A stretch of DNA of 64,000 nt from JANRJY01 sp033763735 (GCA_033763735.1 JANRJY010000106.1:11263-75262), one strand, 5' to 3'. Positions 28,411 to 38,021 are shown, numbered from the stretch's first letter. Notes: generated by a model from the sequence alone, not told the origin. Program-made: numbers and translations.

Positions 28411-30024
28411 TTACGATTTCGAATACTCCAATGCCGCTTTTACAAACCCAATAAACAATGGATGAGGGTTAAGTACCGTACTTTTCAACTCCGGGTGATA
28501 TTGTGCGCCAATAAACCAAGGATGATCCCTTAACTCTACTATTTCAACTAAACCTGAATCAGGATTGATTCCAACAGGTAACATACCTGCCTTTTCGTAT
28601 TGATCCTTGTATTTGTTATTGAACTCATATCGATGACGATGTCTTTCTGAAATGGTGTTATGTCCATAAGCTAAAAATGCCTTTGAACCTGATTTTATCT
28701 CACATTCGTAAGCACCCAAACGCATGGTTCCTCCTTTTTTAGTGATGTGCTTTTGGTCTTCCATCATATCTATCACAGGATGTTGCGTATATTTGTTCAT
28801 TTCTGTAGAATTAGCATCTTCTAGACCTAACACATTTCTACCAAACTCTACTACTGATGTTTGCATACCCAAGCAAATTCCAAAAAATGGAATTTTGTTC
28901 TCTCTGGCTATACGTACTGCATTTATTTTTCCTTCAAAACCTCTTTCACCAAACCCGGGAGCCACAAGTATGCCATCCATGGTAATGACTTGTTCATATA
29001 CATTTTCAACGGTAAGTTTTTCTGAATGAATCCAATTGATATTTACTTTCGTCTGATTGGCAGCTCCTGCATGTATAAGTGCCTCTGCGATAGACTTATA
29101 AGCATCTTTCAACTCAACATATTTTCCAATAAGTGCAATATTTACTTCCGAAATTGGATTTTTTAGTTTGTCTAAAAACTGAACCCAACTCATTAAATCC
29201 GGTTCTTGACGCTCATCCAACTGAAGTTTTTCCAATACACGCACATCTAACTTTTCCTTTTTCATCAAAAGTGGAACGTCATATATGGTTTCGGCATCGA
29301 TGGATTCGATTACAAAATTGGGTGAAAGGTTTGAAAACAAAGCTATTTTCCTTCTAATCTCGGGGTTAAGTGGATACTCAGTTCTACAAACCAAAATATC
29401 AGGTTGAATGCCGGATTCTGATAAGTTGCGAACAGAATGCTGTGTAGGCTTAGTTTTAAGCTCCCCTGCTGATTTCAAATAAGGCACTAAAGTCAAATGT
29501 ATCGTAATTACATTACCCTCCCCTTCTTCCCATTTGAATTGGCGGACGGCTTCAATAAATGGTAAGGCTTCAATATCTCCCACACATCCCCCGATTTCAG
29601 TAATTATAATGTCATATTTGCCTGTTTCACCTAGTAGCTGAAAGTTTCTTTTAATTTCATCGGTTATATGAGGAACTACTTGAACTGTTTTTCCTAAAAA
29701 GGCTCCTTCACGTTCTTTAGTAATTACGCTGAAATAGATTCGACCAGTTGTAACGTTATTGGCTTGACTGGTTGGCACATTCAAAAAACGTTCGTAGTGA
29801 CCTAAATCTAAGTCGGTCTCTGCTCCATCATCAGTTACATAGCATTCGCCATGCTCATATGGGTTGAGTGTACCGGGATCAATATTAATGTATGGATCAA
29901 ATTTTTGGATAGTGACAGAGTACCCTCTGGCTTGCAACAACTTAGCTAAAGAGGCAGAAATTATCCCCTTACCTAATGATGATGTAACACCTCCGGTGAC
30001 GAAAATATACTTTGCATCGGACAT
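28411..30024 (-). CDS. pyrG: CTP synthase
   Basis: A protein of 537 residues. It makes CTP from UTP, ATP and glutamine. The N-terminal synthetase half begins KYIFVTGGVTSSLGKG and has EIGGCVGDIEALPF. The C-terminal class I glutamine amidotransferase half has nucleophile Cys384 (GICLGMQ) and a catalytic His/Glu pair in QYHPE. The start at 30024 gives the expected N-terminus. A promoter with both -33 and -7 elements lies so close that the mRNA may be leaderless. Confidence 0.98.
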   Translation of the reverse strand: MSDAKYIFVTGGVTSSLGKGIISASLAKLLQARGYSVTIQKFDPYINIDPGTLNPYEHGECYVTDDGAETDLDLGHYERFLNVPTSQANNVTTGRIYFSVITKEREGAFLGKTVQVVPHITDEIKRNFQLLGETGKYDIIITEIGGCVGDIEALPFIEAVRQFKWEEGEGNVITIHLTLVPYLKSAGELKTKPTQHSVRNLSESGIQPDILVCRTEYPLNPEIRRKIALFSNLSPNFVIESIDAETIYDVPLLMKKEKLDVRVLEKLQLDERQEPDLMSWVQFLDKLKNPISEVNIALIGKYVELKDAYKSIAEALIHAGAANQTKVNINWIHSEKLTVENVYEQVITMDGILVAPGFGERGFEGKINAVRIARENKIPFFGICLGMQTSVVEFGRNVLGLEDANSTEMNKYTQHPVIDMMEDQKHITKKGGTMRLGAYECEIKSGSKAFLAYGHNTISERHRHRYEFNNKYKDQYEKAGMLPVGINPDSGLVEIVELRDHPWFIGAQYHPELKSTVLNPHPLFIGFVKAALEYSKS

Positions 30025-30029
30025 GTTTG

Positions 30030-30059
30030 CAAAAGTACATCCGATTATGTGTAATCAAA
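30030..30059 (-). promoter_or_regulatory. pyrG promoter (TTTG / TACTTTTG), possibly leaderless
   Basis: On the minus strand TTTG (30059-30056) is followed after 18 bases by TACTTTTG (30037-30030), matching both Bacteroidota promoter elements. If the last G is -7, transcription starts at about 30023, i.e. at the ATG itself (30024-30022). Confidence 0.55.
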
Positions 30060-30149
30060 AGAATAAGAATTATTTATTTATCTACAAGTAAGGGAATGAG
30101 GAAATAGAAACATGAATGAATGTATGATAAATAAATTGGAAATTTGGAT

Positions 30150-30491
30150 TTAAGTGTATTCATTAAATAATTTAGTAATTTCTAATTTCAATTTTGGTAG
30201 GTGATAAACGATTATACCCCAAATAATCTCATCCTCCACTTTTTCATAAGAATGAACTAAAAAATTACGAAGACTTATAATTTGATTTGCATTTTCTATT
30301 TTAATTGAAGATTCCAATTTTTTAAGTCTATTAATTGCTTCTCCAATAATTGCAAGTTCTCTTTCAATTGCCTTTTTTCGCATTCGATTTTCCTTATAAT
30401 CATAAAAGTCTTTTTTATCTGGGAAATAAAGTTCTATGCCATTAATTGCATCCTGAATATGAAATAAAATAGCTTTCACTTCATCCTTCAT
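30150..30491 (-). CDS. hepT: HepT-like HEPN-domain ribonuclease toxin
   Basis: A protein of 113 residues. The HEPN RNase motif RX4HXY is complete: Arg75, His80 and Tyr82 in RNFLVHSY. It is the partner of the nucleotidyltransferase gene just upstream and overlaps it by 11 bases, the usual order for MntA/HepT. In characterised pairs HepT cleaves RNA and is silenced when the antitoxin adds AMP to the tyrosine of this motif. All required residues are present, so the module looks active. Confidence 0.87.
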   Translation of the reverse strand: MKDEVKAILFHIQDAINGIELYFPDKKDFYDYKENRMRKKAIERELAIIGEAINRLKKLESSIKIENANQIISLRNFLVHSYEKVEDEIIWGIIVYHLPKLKLEITKLFNEYT

Positions 30492-30789
30492 AAATCTTAA
30501 CTTTTGTTTTTTCTAATACTTTTTTAAAAAATGGGTTTGAAATATTTCTTTCTCCTATTAAGTCAATATTATGATCAAATATCTTATTTAATTTTTCATA
30601 AAACTCAAAAAAATTGTCAGAATATTGTTCCAGAGTAACCTCATCTTTAAATTTATATAAAAAATCAATATCACTATTGACATTAAATTTATCAGTTACA
30701 ACCGAACCAAATACATATAAGCTTTGCACTTTATGGGTTTTGCAGATTTCAAAAAGTTGATTTTTTACTTTTAAAACTTCATTAATCAT
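30481..30789 (-). CDS. mntA: MntA-like nucleotidyltransferase antitoxin
   Basis: A protein of 102 residues of the minimal nucleotidyltransferase family. The signature GSX10DXD is exact: Gly28-Ser29, then Asp40 and Asp42 in SDIDFLY. A third acidic residue, Asp76, lies in HNIDLIGE. MntA-type enzymes AMPylate the HepT toxin and so neutralise it. It is the first gene of the two-gene operon with hepT. Confidence 0.87.
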   Translation of the reverse strand: MINEVLKVKNQLFEICKTHKVQSLYVFGSVVTDKFNVNSDIDFLYKFKDEVTLEQYSDNFFEFYEKLNKIFDHNIDLIGERNISNPFFKKVLEKTKVKIYEG

Positions 30790-30956
30790 TTAACACAAAA
30801 ATAATTAAATGCATTGAAAGTTTCGAAATATGTTATTAGATCCACAACGAAACTTGATAAATCTAAGTAATTTAGGGAAATGGTATAAACTATTTTCCTT
30901 CTTAAATTGATATTAATTGTTTTATCTCAAAGAGTTAAAAAGAGAAAAAATAGCAC

Positions 30957-31133
30957 TTACCTGATAAAAAACCTATACAACATTACCATCAAACCTACCA
31001 AAAACATAGCCATCGATAGCTTGTTCACAAAGTGCATAGATTTTAGACTGAAGTTGGTGGGTCGTGATGGGTCTTTTTTCCTGAAAAAATAACCAAACAC
31101 TTCTCCTATTTCAAAATATTTAATAAGTTTCAT
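30957..31133 (-). CDS. Small membrane protein (resembles DUF6728)
   Basis: The ATG at 31133 gives 58 residues; a TTG 15 bases upstream would add five. The sequence has a KYFEIGEVFGYFFRKKDP segment, then RPTNFSLKSMHFVNKLS, and ends in one transmembrane helix (MAMFLVGLMVMLYRFF). The YFFRKKDPxRPTNxxLxxMHxxNK pattern is one I associate with a small conserved Bacteroidota family. The function is unknown. It is transcribed away from the RND operon and stands alone. Confidence 0.65.
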   Translation of the reverse strand: MKLIKYFEIGEVFGYFFRKKDPSRPTNFSLKSMHFVNKLSMAMFLVGLMVMLYRFFIR

Positions 31134-31334
31134 AAATTTCTTTTTCAATTATTACCGTAAAAATAACAAAATCCAAGTTCAAAACGCTAAATTCTAAACA
31201 ATTACAAATTTCAAAATTCAAATTCCAAATTTGCTACTATAGTAACCAATAATTTTATCTATTATTGAACGTTCTAAAATGATTATTTGTATTAAAGCAA
31301 AACCAAACATCCATATTTTTTGAATATTCAAAGT

Positions 31335-32369
31335 ATGCGCATTTTCAAATTATTACCCTTAATCACCGTTATTGTGGCTTGCAACAAAAAGCCAATTGAT
31401 AACGCCCCTAAAGAAAAGCCCCCTGTAATGGTAGATGTATTAATAGCGCAATACTCTGATGTAGAAAATCAAGTCATTTTAAATGGCTCTGTAATAGCTG
31501 ATGAATCGGTTTACATATTCCCCGAAGTGAGTGGCAGACTTACTTATCTGGAAATAAATGAAGGCAATTTTGTAAATAAAGGAACCATTCTTGCCAAAAT
31601 AAACAATGCCGAACTTGTGGCTCAACTTAATCTACAAAAAAATCAGCTGGATTTACTTTCAAAAACAGAAGAAAGACAAAGAAAGTTATTGGAAACCAAC
31701 AGTGTATCACAAGCGGAATATGATGCAGCACTTACACAATTAAACAATATTAAATCCAACATACAAGTTCTTGAAGCACAAATAGATAAAACAATTATAA
31801 AAGCACCGTTTTCCGGCAATTTGGGATTGAGGAATGTGAGTCCTGGGGCGTATGTTACACCTCAAACACTCATTTGTAATCTGCAAAAAACAGACAAAAT
31901 CAAAATTGATTTCAATGTTCCCGAAACCTATATTTCATTGATTAATAAAGGCAAAAAAATTAAAGTTCAGATGAATGATAAAGACAAATACTACACGGCT
32001 CAAATATCTGCAATTGAACCTTCCGTAAATACGACCACCAGAAACCTAAAAGTGAGAGCATTAGCGGAGTCCTCTGATTTGATGCCTGGTACCTTTGTAA
32101 AGGTTTACTTGAATTCGGTAAATAAGAAAAGCATACAAGTACCCACCAATGCAATTATTCCGGATGCCATTTCAAGCAAGTTGGTTTTGGTAAAGGAAAA
32201 TAAAGCTAAGTTCACACCCGTCACCACAGGTAATCGCAACAAAGATATGATAGAAATTACTTCCGGAATAGTAGCAGGTGATTCAGTGTTGGTAAGTGGA
32301 ATGCTTTTTGTACGTCCAGGGGCCCCCATAAAAGTGCGAAAAATAAAAAATTATCAGGATTTTAAATAA
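31335..32369 (+). CDS. RND efflux periplasmic adaptor (membrane fusion) lipoprotein
   Basis: The ATG at 31335 is preferred to a TTG at 31320, giving 344 residues with a lipobox VIVAC (Cys16). The domain order is biotinyl-lipoyl-like (IFPEVSGRLTYLEINEGNFV), alpha-helical hairpin (~85-140), the second lipoyl half (IIKAPFSGNLGLRNVSPG), beta-barrel and membrane-proximal domain. It links the inner-membrane pump to the TolC channel. It is the first gene of a three-gene RND operon (adaptor, pump, TolC), 13 bases before the pump. Confidence 0.93.
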   Translation: MRIFKLLPLITVIVACNKKPIDNAPKEKPPVMVDVLIAQYSDVENQVILNGSVIADESVYIFPEVSGRLTYLEINEGNFVNKGTILAKINNAELVAQLNLQKNQLDLLSKTEERQRKLLETNSVSQAEYDAALTQLNNIKSNIQVLEAQIDKTIIKAPFSGNLGLRNVSPGAYVTPQTLICNLQKTDKIKIDFNVPETYISLINKGKKIKVQMNDKDKYYTAQISAIEPSVNTTTRNLKVRALAESSDLMPGTFVKVYLNSVNKKSIQVPTNAIIPDAISSKLVLVKENKAKFTPVTTGNRNKDMIEITSGIVAGDSVLVSGMLFVRPGAPIKVRKIKNYQDFK

Positions 32370-32382
32370 ACAAAGTCCGAAT

Positions 32383-35300
32383 ATGAATATTTCCGAATTC
32401 TCAATCAATAGACCTGTATTTGCTACAGTAATCAACATTATTTTGTTGATGTTCGGCATCATTGGGTTTACTTTTTTGGGTGTAAGAGAATATCCTGCCA
32501 TTGATCCACCCATAATTACGGTATCCACGGCTTATGCAGGTGCCAATGCAGATATCATTGAAAGCCAAATTACGGAACCTCTTGAAAAATCAATTAATGG
32601 CATACCCGGAATCAGATCCATTGCTTCAACAAGTGCCGTAGGGAGCAGCAATATTACCATTGAATTTAATTTAAGTTCCAACCTTGAAGAAGCAGCCAAC
32701 GATGTGCGCGATAAAGTAAGTCAAGCAGTAAGAAATTTGCCCCAAGACATTGATGCCCCTCCGGTAGTTACCAAAGCAGATGCTAATAGTGACTTTATTA
32801 TTCTGATGGCTTTACAAAGTCCAACAAAAGGACTCATGGAGATCAGTGATTATGCCGAGAATGTATTGCAAAACAAGTTTCAAACCATCCCGGAAGTAAG
32901 TGCCGTAAATGTGTTTGGCAACAAAAGGCCCTCCATGCGAATATGGATAAATCCGGACAAATTAAATGCTTATGGACTCACATTCAATGACATAACAACT
33001 GTTTTAAACAAAGAAAATGTTGAACTGCCATCGGGCAAAGTATATGGTAACAAAACCGAATTAACAATTAAAGCTTTAGGTCGTCTGTCAACAGAATCCG
33101 ATTTCAAAAATTTAATTTTAAAAGAGGATGCAAATTCCATTGTACGATTAATGGATGTTGCAAAAGTGGAAATAGGCCCTGAACAATATGAACAAACATG
33201 GAAACTAAATGGTCTGGATGGGGTTGGAATGGCGATAATTCCGCAGCCGGGAGCCAATTACATTAAAATTTCCGATGAGTTTTATAAAAGATTTGAAAGC
33301 ATTAAAAACCAAAATCCGGATATCCAACTGTCTGTGTTAATTGATTCTACTAAAAATGTAAGAAAATCGATTAAAGAAGTGGAAGAAACACTTCTTATTG
33401 CATTTATTTTGGTAGTATTGGTTATTTTCTTCTTTTTTAGAAATTGGCTGATAGCCATTCGACCTATTATTGATATACCCATTTCATTGATTGCCACCTT
33501 TTTTGTAATGTATTTGGCAGGGTTTTCGGTGAATATTTTAACGCTTCTGGGAATTGTATTAGCTACCGGCTTAGTAGTTGATGATGGGATTGTGGTTACA
33601 GAAAATATTTTCAGAAAGTTAGAAAAAGGCATGCCCATTCGTCAGGCAGCAATAGAAGGAAGTAAAGAAATATTTTTCGCAGTTATCTCCACCTCCATCA
33701 CTTTAGCTATTGTATTCTTACCAGTTATTTTTCTTCAAGGATTTACCGGTAGTTTGTTCAGAGAATTTGGCGTAGTTGTGGCATCTGCTGTGTTAATTTC
33801 TGCATTAGTTTCTCTTACCATTACACCTGTACTAAATGTGGTCTTGAATCGCAAAAACTCAGGTCATGGATGGTTATATATGAAAACAGAACCTTTTTTT
33901 GAAGGAATGGAAACAGGTTATCACCGATTAATATCTTGGTTTATTGCAAAGAGGTGGGTTTCCTGGTTGATTTTGACCATATGTATTGGTTTGATTTTTA
34001 TTATTGGTAAAACCCTACAAAGTGAATTAGCACCTTTAGAAGATAAAAGTTCTATACGCTTTTCATTGTCAGGACCTGAAGGTGCCAGCTATGGATATAT
34101 GATGCAAGCAGGAACGGAGTTTTCAAACTACTTATTAGATTCAGTTCCTGAAAAGGATTTCGCATTTGCTGCTATTCCAAGTTTCTTTTCAACAGGTTTA
34201 AACTCAGGTTTTGGACGAATTGGTTTAGTCCCTCCAAATGAAAGAACACGTTCTCAAAGTGAAATAGTCAAAGATTTATCGAAGAAATTATCACGATTCA
34301 ATAACCTTAGGATATTTCCAATTGAGGAGCAAACCATTTCTGTAGGAATTGGATCCAGAGGAGCTTTGCCTGTGCAATTTATTATTCAAAACCTTGATTT
34401 TGAAAAGATTAAAACTGTATTACCTCAGTTTTTAGACTCCGCAAGAGCGAACAAAACTTTTGCCAATGTGGATGTAAACCTCAAATTCAATAAACCCGAA
34501 GTGAATATTACTATCGATAGAATAAAAGCCAGAAGTTTGGGCTTAACTGTAGCTGATATTTCAGGAGTTATTCAAAGTGCCTTTAGTGGACGAAGAATTG
34601 CGTATTATATTTCCAATGGCAAGCAATATCCGGTGATAGCGCAAGTCGGTCTAAGTGATCGACAAGAGCCCTTAGATATATCAAAATTATATGTTCGAAA
34701 TATTTCCGGAGAAAGTATTCCTTTGTCGTCGGTAATAATAATGGAAGAAAATTCCAATCCTCCTACTTTGTATCATTTCAACAGGTTTAAATCCGCAACC
34801 ATTTCAGCATCCTTGGCTCCAGGTAAAACTATAGGAGATGGTGTAAATGCAATGAAAGAAATATCAGGCAAGCTACTTGACGATACTTTCCAAACCTCTC
34901 TTGCAGGTCCATCGCGCGACTTTGCCGAAAGTTCTTCCAACACCTTATTCGCATTTTTATTGGCATTGGCATTGATTTACTTGGTTTTAGCAGCACAATT
35001 CGAAAGCTTTAAAGACCCATTTGTCATTATGCTCACCGTGCCTTTGGCTATAGCAGGTGCTTTATTGAGCCTTTGGATATTTGGGCAAACCATCAATATT
35101 TTTTCACAAATTGGTATGATTATGCTTATAGGATTGGTTACAAAAAACGGCATTTTAATTGTGGAATTTGCCAACCAAAAAAAGGCGCAGGGTTTATCTA
35201 TCAAAGAGGCTGTAATTGAAGCAGCTAGTCAGCGACTTCGACCTATATTAATGACCAGTTTGGCAACTTCGTTAGGAGCACTTCCTATCGCAATTAGCTT

Positions 35301-35436
35301 AGGAGCGGCATCAACAAGCCGAATTCCTTTAGGGATTGTAATAGTAGGAGGCATTATGTTTTCATTAATATTGACTTTATTAGTAATACCAGCGGTATAT
35401 ACCTATATATCAAGCAAAAGGAAAGTAGATGTTTAA
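32383..35436 (+). CDS. RND multidrug efflux pump, HAE-1 type inner-membrane subunit
   Basis: A protein of 1,017 residues with the AcrB-type layout: FSINRPVFATVINI in the first helix, two large periplasmic loops, and twelve predicted helices. The proton-relay aspartates Asp400 and Asp401 are present in GLVVDDGIVV. The second half repeats the fold (GLVTKNGILIVEFANQ). It is a proton-driven exporter of drugs, detergents or metabolites; the substrate is not predictable. It overlaps the TolC gene by 8 bases. Confidence 0.96.
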   Translation: MNISEFSINRPVFATVINIILLMFGIIGFTFLGVREYPAIDPPIITVSTAYAGANADIIESQITEPLEKSINGIPGIRSIASTSAVGSSNITIEFNLSSNLEEAANDVRDKVSQAVRNLPQDIDAPPVVTKADANSDFIILMALQSPTKGLMEISDYAENVLQNKFQTIPEVSAVNVFGNKRPSMRIWINPDKLNAYGLTFNDITTVLNKENVELPSGKVYGNKTELTIKALGRLSTESDFKNLILKEDANSIVRLMDVAKVEIGPEQYEQTWKLNGLDGVGMAIIPQPGANYIKISDEFYKRFESIKNQNPDIQLSVLIDSTKNVRKSIKEVEETLLIAFILVVLVIFFFFRNWLIAIRPIIDIPISLIATFFVMYLAGFSVNILTLLGIVLATGLVVDDGIVVTENIFRKLEKGMPIRQAAIEGSKEIFFAVISTSITLAIVFLPVIFLQGFTGSLFREFGVVVASAVLISALVSLTITPVLNVVLNRKNSGHGWLYMKTEPFFEGMETGYHRLISWFIAKRWVSWLILTICIGLIFIIGKTLQSELAPLEDKSSIRFSLSGPEGASYGYMMQAGTEFSNYLLDSVPEKDFAFAAIPSFFSTGLNSGFGRIGLVPPNERTRSQSEIVKDLSKKLSRFNNLRIFPIEEQTISVGIGSRGALPVQFIIQNLDFEKIKTVLPQFLDSARANKTFANVDVNLKFNKPEVNITIDRIKARSLGLTVADISGVIQSAFSGRRIAYYISNGKQYPVIAQVGLSDRQEPLDISKLYVRNISGESIPLSSVIIMEENSNPPTLYHFNRFKSATISASLAPGKTIGDGVNAMKEISGKLLDDTFQTSLAGPSRDFAESSSNTLFAFLLALALIYLVLAAQFESFKDPFVIMLTVPLAIAGALLSLWIFGQTINIFSQIGMIMLIGLVTKNGILIVEFANQKKAQGLSIKEAVIEAASQRLRPILMTSLATSLGALPIAISLGAASTSRIPLGIVIVGGIMFSLILTLLVIPAVYTYISSKRKVDV

Positions 35437-36730
35437 AAATTACTTTGTTGTTGGTTTTGTTTTAACTGTCTCTGCAACCATTGCACAAGACACGCTTACC
35501 TTAAACGAAGCTATTGATATTGCTTTGCAAAACAACTTTGATATTAGAATAGCTAAAAACAACCTTACAGCTGCCAAACAAAACAATACTTTAGGTGTAG
35601 CAGGTGGATTACCAAGTGTATCTGCAAATGTATCTGATAATCAGGCATATAATAATATATATCAAAAACTTGCAACTGGGCAAGAAATCCAAAGAAATAA
35701 TGCTTCTGTTAATAGCTTAAATGGTGGTATAAATGCAACTTATACATTATTTAATGGTTTTAGAGTATATGTAACCAAAAACAGATTAAATGAGCTTGAA
35801 AAACAAAATGAATCTGTAGTATTAAATCAAATTCAAAATACGGTTGCATTAGTAATGAGTAATTATTACAATGCACTTACCCAACAACAATATTCAAAAG
35901 TAACGTCTATAAATGAAGCAATTGCAGACATTCGTTTGGGTTTAGTAAATAATAGAAAATTTGTAGGTATGGCTAGTGATTTGGATTATTTGCAAGCGCA
36001 ATTGGATTTAAGCACTGCTATACAAAATACAAATAGTCAAAAACTAACGGTTAATCAAGTAAAGATCGACCTTGTAACTATAATCAATTCTAAGTCAAAA
36101 TTTTCTGATTTTAATTTGAAAGATAGTATAGAAATTGATACCACCTTAAAACTTGGAATGGTTTTAGATCATTTAGAAAAAAATCCTCAAATACTAATTG
36201 CTGAGTCACAACTCAAAATCAATCAACAAGTTCTAAAAGAAATTAATAAACAGAATATTCCAATTATCAGATTAAATGCAGGTTACAATATTTCAAACGT
36301 CCAAAGTGACGCAGGATTATTAATTACTCAAAGAAGTTTTGGTCCATCAGTTGGTGCATCAATTCTAATTCCTATCTATAATGGAGGTATCATTAACAAA
36401 CAAAAAAGTTCTGCAGAAATTAATGTTCAAAATGCCCAATTACAAAAGGAAAGTATTTTCAATACGCTGGAATCCGGTGCAATAAAAACTTACCAGGCAT
36501 ATTCCAATGCAATAAACCAAATAAAATCACAAAATGGCAGCATTGATTTATCAAAGAAATTATTGGATTTGACGATCAATAAGTACAAACTAAACCAAGC
36601 CACAGTAGTAGAAATGCGATTGGCGCAGGCCAATTATGAAAATGCCCTATACCGCTTGTATTCCCTTCAATATCAAGCCAAAATAGCTGAAATAGAGCTC
36701 AAAAGATTGTCAGGGCAGTTGGTGAAGTAG
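35429..36730 (+). CDS. TolC-family outer-membrane efflux channel
   Basis: A protein of 433 residues. A signal peptide (VSATIAQ) precedes two outer-membrane efflux protein repeats (LNEAIDIALQNNFDIRIAKN; long coiled helices; GASILIPIYNGG). It is the outer-membrane exit duct for the upstream RND pump and overlaps its last codons. The stop is followed at once by a tandem repeat tract. Confidence 0.95.
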   Translation: MFKNYFVVGFVLTVSATIAQDTLTLNEAIDIALQNNFDIRIAKNNLTAAKQNNTLGVAGGLPSVSANVSDNQAYNNIYQKLATGQEIQRNNASVNSLNGGINATYTLFNGFRVYVTKNRLNELEKQNESVVLNQIQNTVALVMSNYYNALTQQQYSKVTSINEAIADIRLGLVNNRKFVGMASDLDYLQAQLDLSTAIQNTNSQKLTVNQVKIDLVTIINSKSKFSDFNLKDSIEIDTTLKLGMVLDHLEKNPQILIAESQLKINQQVLKEINKQNIPIIRLNAGYNISNVQSDAGLLITQRSFGPSVGASILIPIYNGGIINKQKSSAEINVQNAQLQKESIFNTLESGAIKTYQAYSNAINQIKSQNGSIDLSKKLLDLTINKYKLNQATVVEMRLAQANYENALYRLYSLQYQAKIAEIELKRLSGQLVK

Positions 36731-36736
36731 TAAGTG

Positions 36737-36776
36737 ATTTACGATTTACGATTTACGATTTTAGATTTTAGATTTT
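36737..36776. repeat. Tandem (atttacg)n / (attttag)n tract after tolC
   Basis: Three 7-base gatttac-type units pass into gattttagattttag units immediately downstream of the TolC stop. The tract is non-coding. Confidence 0.75.
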
Positions 36777-36806
36777 TTGATCGCTAAATTGTATTTTTAT
36801 AATATG

Positions 36807-36852
36807 TACTTTTGTATTTTTTTCAAATACATTATTGTGCAAGATGTATTTG
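36807..36852 (+). promoter_or_regulatory. Orphan promoter box and 9-bp palindrome before an ATPase remnant
   Basis: TACTTTTG at 36807-36814 is an exact -7 match. Ten bases later a perfect inverted repeat, CAAATACAT (36824-36832) and ATGTATTTG (36844-36852), flanks 11 bases. No intact gene follows, only a C-terminal remnant, so this looks like regulatory DNA left after a deletion. Confidence 0.5.
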
Positions 36853-36882
36853 AATTGTTCATAGTTATAGATAATATCAACC

Positions 36883-37032
36883 TTTCAAGCGAAACAATAA
36901 GGCATTTGAGGCCATGAAATTTTTTAAATTATCTGAAGGAAAGATAGTCACACTTGACCAAGATGATACGTTAGTAATAGAAGGGTTGAAAATAGAAATG
37001 GTAGCTGCCTGGAGGTGGTTTGTGGAATGGTA
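36883..37032 (+). pseudogene. C-terminal remnant of a probable ATP-binding (DUF4143-type) protein
   Basis: One frame reads NKAFEAMKFFKLSEGKIVTL, then DQDDTLVIEGLKIEMVAAWR and WFVEW before a stop. This resembles the end of AAA+ ATPases with a DUF4143/PD-(D/E)XK-like C-terminus, which close with an EGxxITLDQED ... IxVxPxWKW pattern. No ATPase core precedes it; upstream are only a promoter-like box and a palindrome. It is probably a 5'-deleted gene. The assignment rests on memory of the family pattern. Confidence 0.45.
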
Positions 37033-37039
37033 AAGACTT

Positions 37040-37987
37040 TTACACCTTCTCATACAACCCAATTTTGTCCAATTCCAAAACGGTACTGATACCATCATCG
37101 GAAGGATGAAACGGTATCACAAATTTCACTCCAAATACCATTTCACTGGATTTATAAGAATATCTGTCATATACCACTTGTGAATATGTATTATCAAATG
37201 CTTTTATTGAAATAATAAATTCCATATCAGACTTTAGATAATCGGCTTGGGTAAAATCTTTTAATGGACTTTCGTCATTTAGGGCATGTACTATAGTCCA
37301 ATTAAGGGCTAAGGCAGCTGCCTTGCTTACTTCCAAAGGTAACTGTACATATTTTTGGGTTAGTTTTCCATTTTCTTCCAATTTAAAACTAATCATCAAT
37401 TGTACCTCGCATTCAAGTAATTGCTGACGCGTAGTATTTGCAAAACGAAACATGATAGCTTTGATATCTTTATAAGGTGCTACAATGATATTTTCACTAA
37501 AAATCAAGTTAATTTTAGGCTTAGCAAATCGTGAATAAAGCAAACTGGTAACTAATGCCAACGATAACACCCCAAATAACGCTTCAATTGATGCCAAGAA
37601 ATTTGTAAATACTCCGGTTGGATTGATTCTCCCATAACCCACAGTAGCAAATGTTTGTGTGCTAAAGAAAAAAGCTTCTAGAAATTTATCAATTTCGGTA
37701 TCTGCAATTGCCCCTCCTAAGTTTTCTATTCCTATCAAATAATAAATAATACCAAAAATCAAATTGACCACAAAATAAAAGGCTAAAACAAACAAGGTAA
37801 AATTTGTCCATGACAATAAGATAAGTTCATTGTAAAAATTGAAACTTTTGAAAAATGGTTGCCCGGTACGGATTACATTAAATGAGCCATCTCTGTTTAC
37901 TAACCTGGAACCTTGACTTTTCCCTTGCTTCGAAAAGCCGGTTTCGTTGGCTTCCTTGAACTTTTTGTTTGGAACTTTAAAAGACAT
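37040..37987 (-). CDS. KirBac-type inward-rectifier potassium channel
   Basis: A protein of 315 residues. An N-terminal cytoplasmic stretch leads to outer helix M1 (~60-85), a pore helix and the selectivity filter TVGYG at residues 115-119 (followed by Arg). Inner helix M2 (~127-150) is followed by the C-terminal Ig-like cytoplasmic domain of Kir channels (RFANTTRQQLLECEVQLMISF, then SPLKDFTQADY and FDNTYSQVVYDRYSY). It conducts K+ across the inner membrane. It is a lone gene. Confidence 0.94.
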   Translation of the reverse strand: MSFKVPNKKFKEANETGFSKQGKSQGSRLVNRDGSFNVIRTGQPFFKSFNFYNELILLSWTNFTLFVLAFYFVVNLIFGIIYYLIGIENLGGAIADTEIDKFLEAFFFSTQTFATVGYGRINPTGVFTNFLASIEALFGVLSLALVTSLLYSRFAKPKINLIFSENIIVAPYKDIKAIMFRFANTTRQQLLECEVQLMISFKLEENGKLTQKYVQLPLEVSKAAALALNWTIVHALNDESPLKDFTQADYLKSDMEFIISIKAFDNTYSQVVYDRYSYKSSEMVFGVKFVIPFHPSDDGISTVLELDKIGLYEKV

Positions 37988-38021
37988 TGGTAGTGAGTGA
38001 ATGATTGAATGCTTGAGTTAA

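Noticed and set aside
30907..31092. 61-codon plus-strand ORF
   Set aside because: It is the complement of the better supported small membrane protein on the minus strand.
36877..37098. 73-codon minus-strand ORF
   Set aside because: It overlaps the 3' end of the KirBac gene and the ATPase remnant, and has no features of its own.
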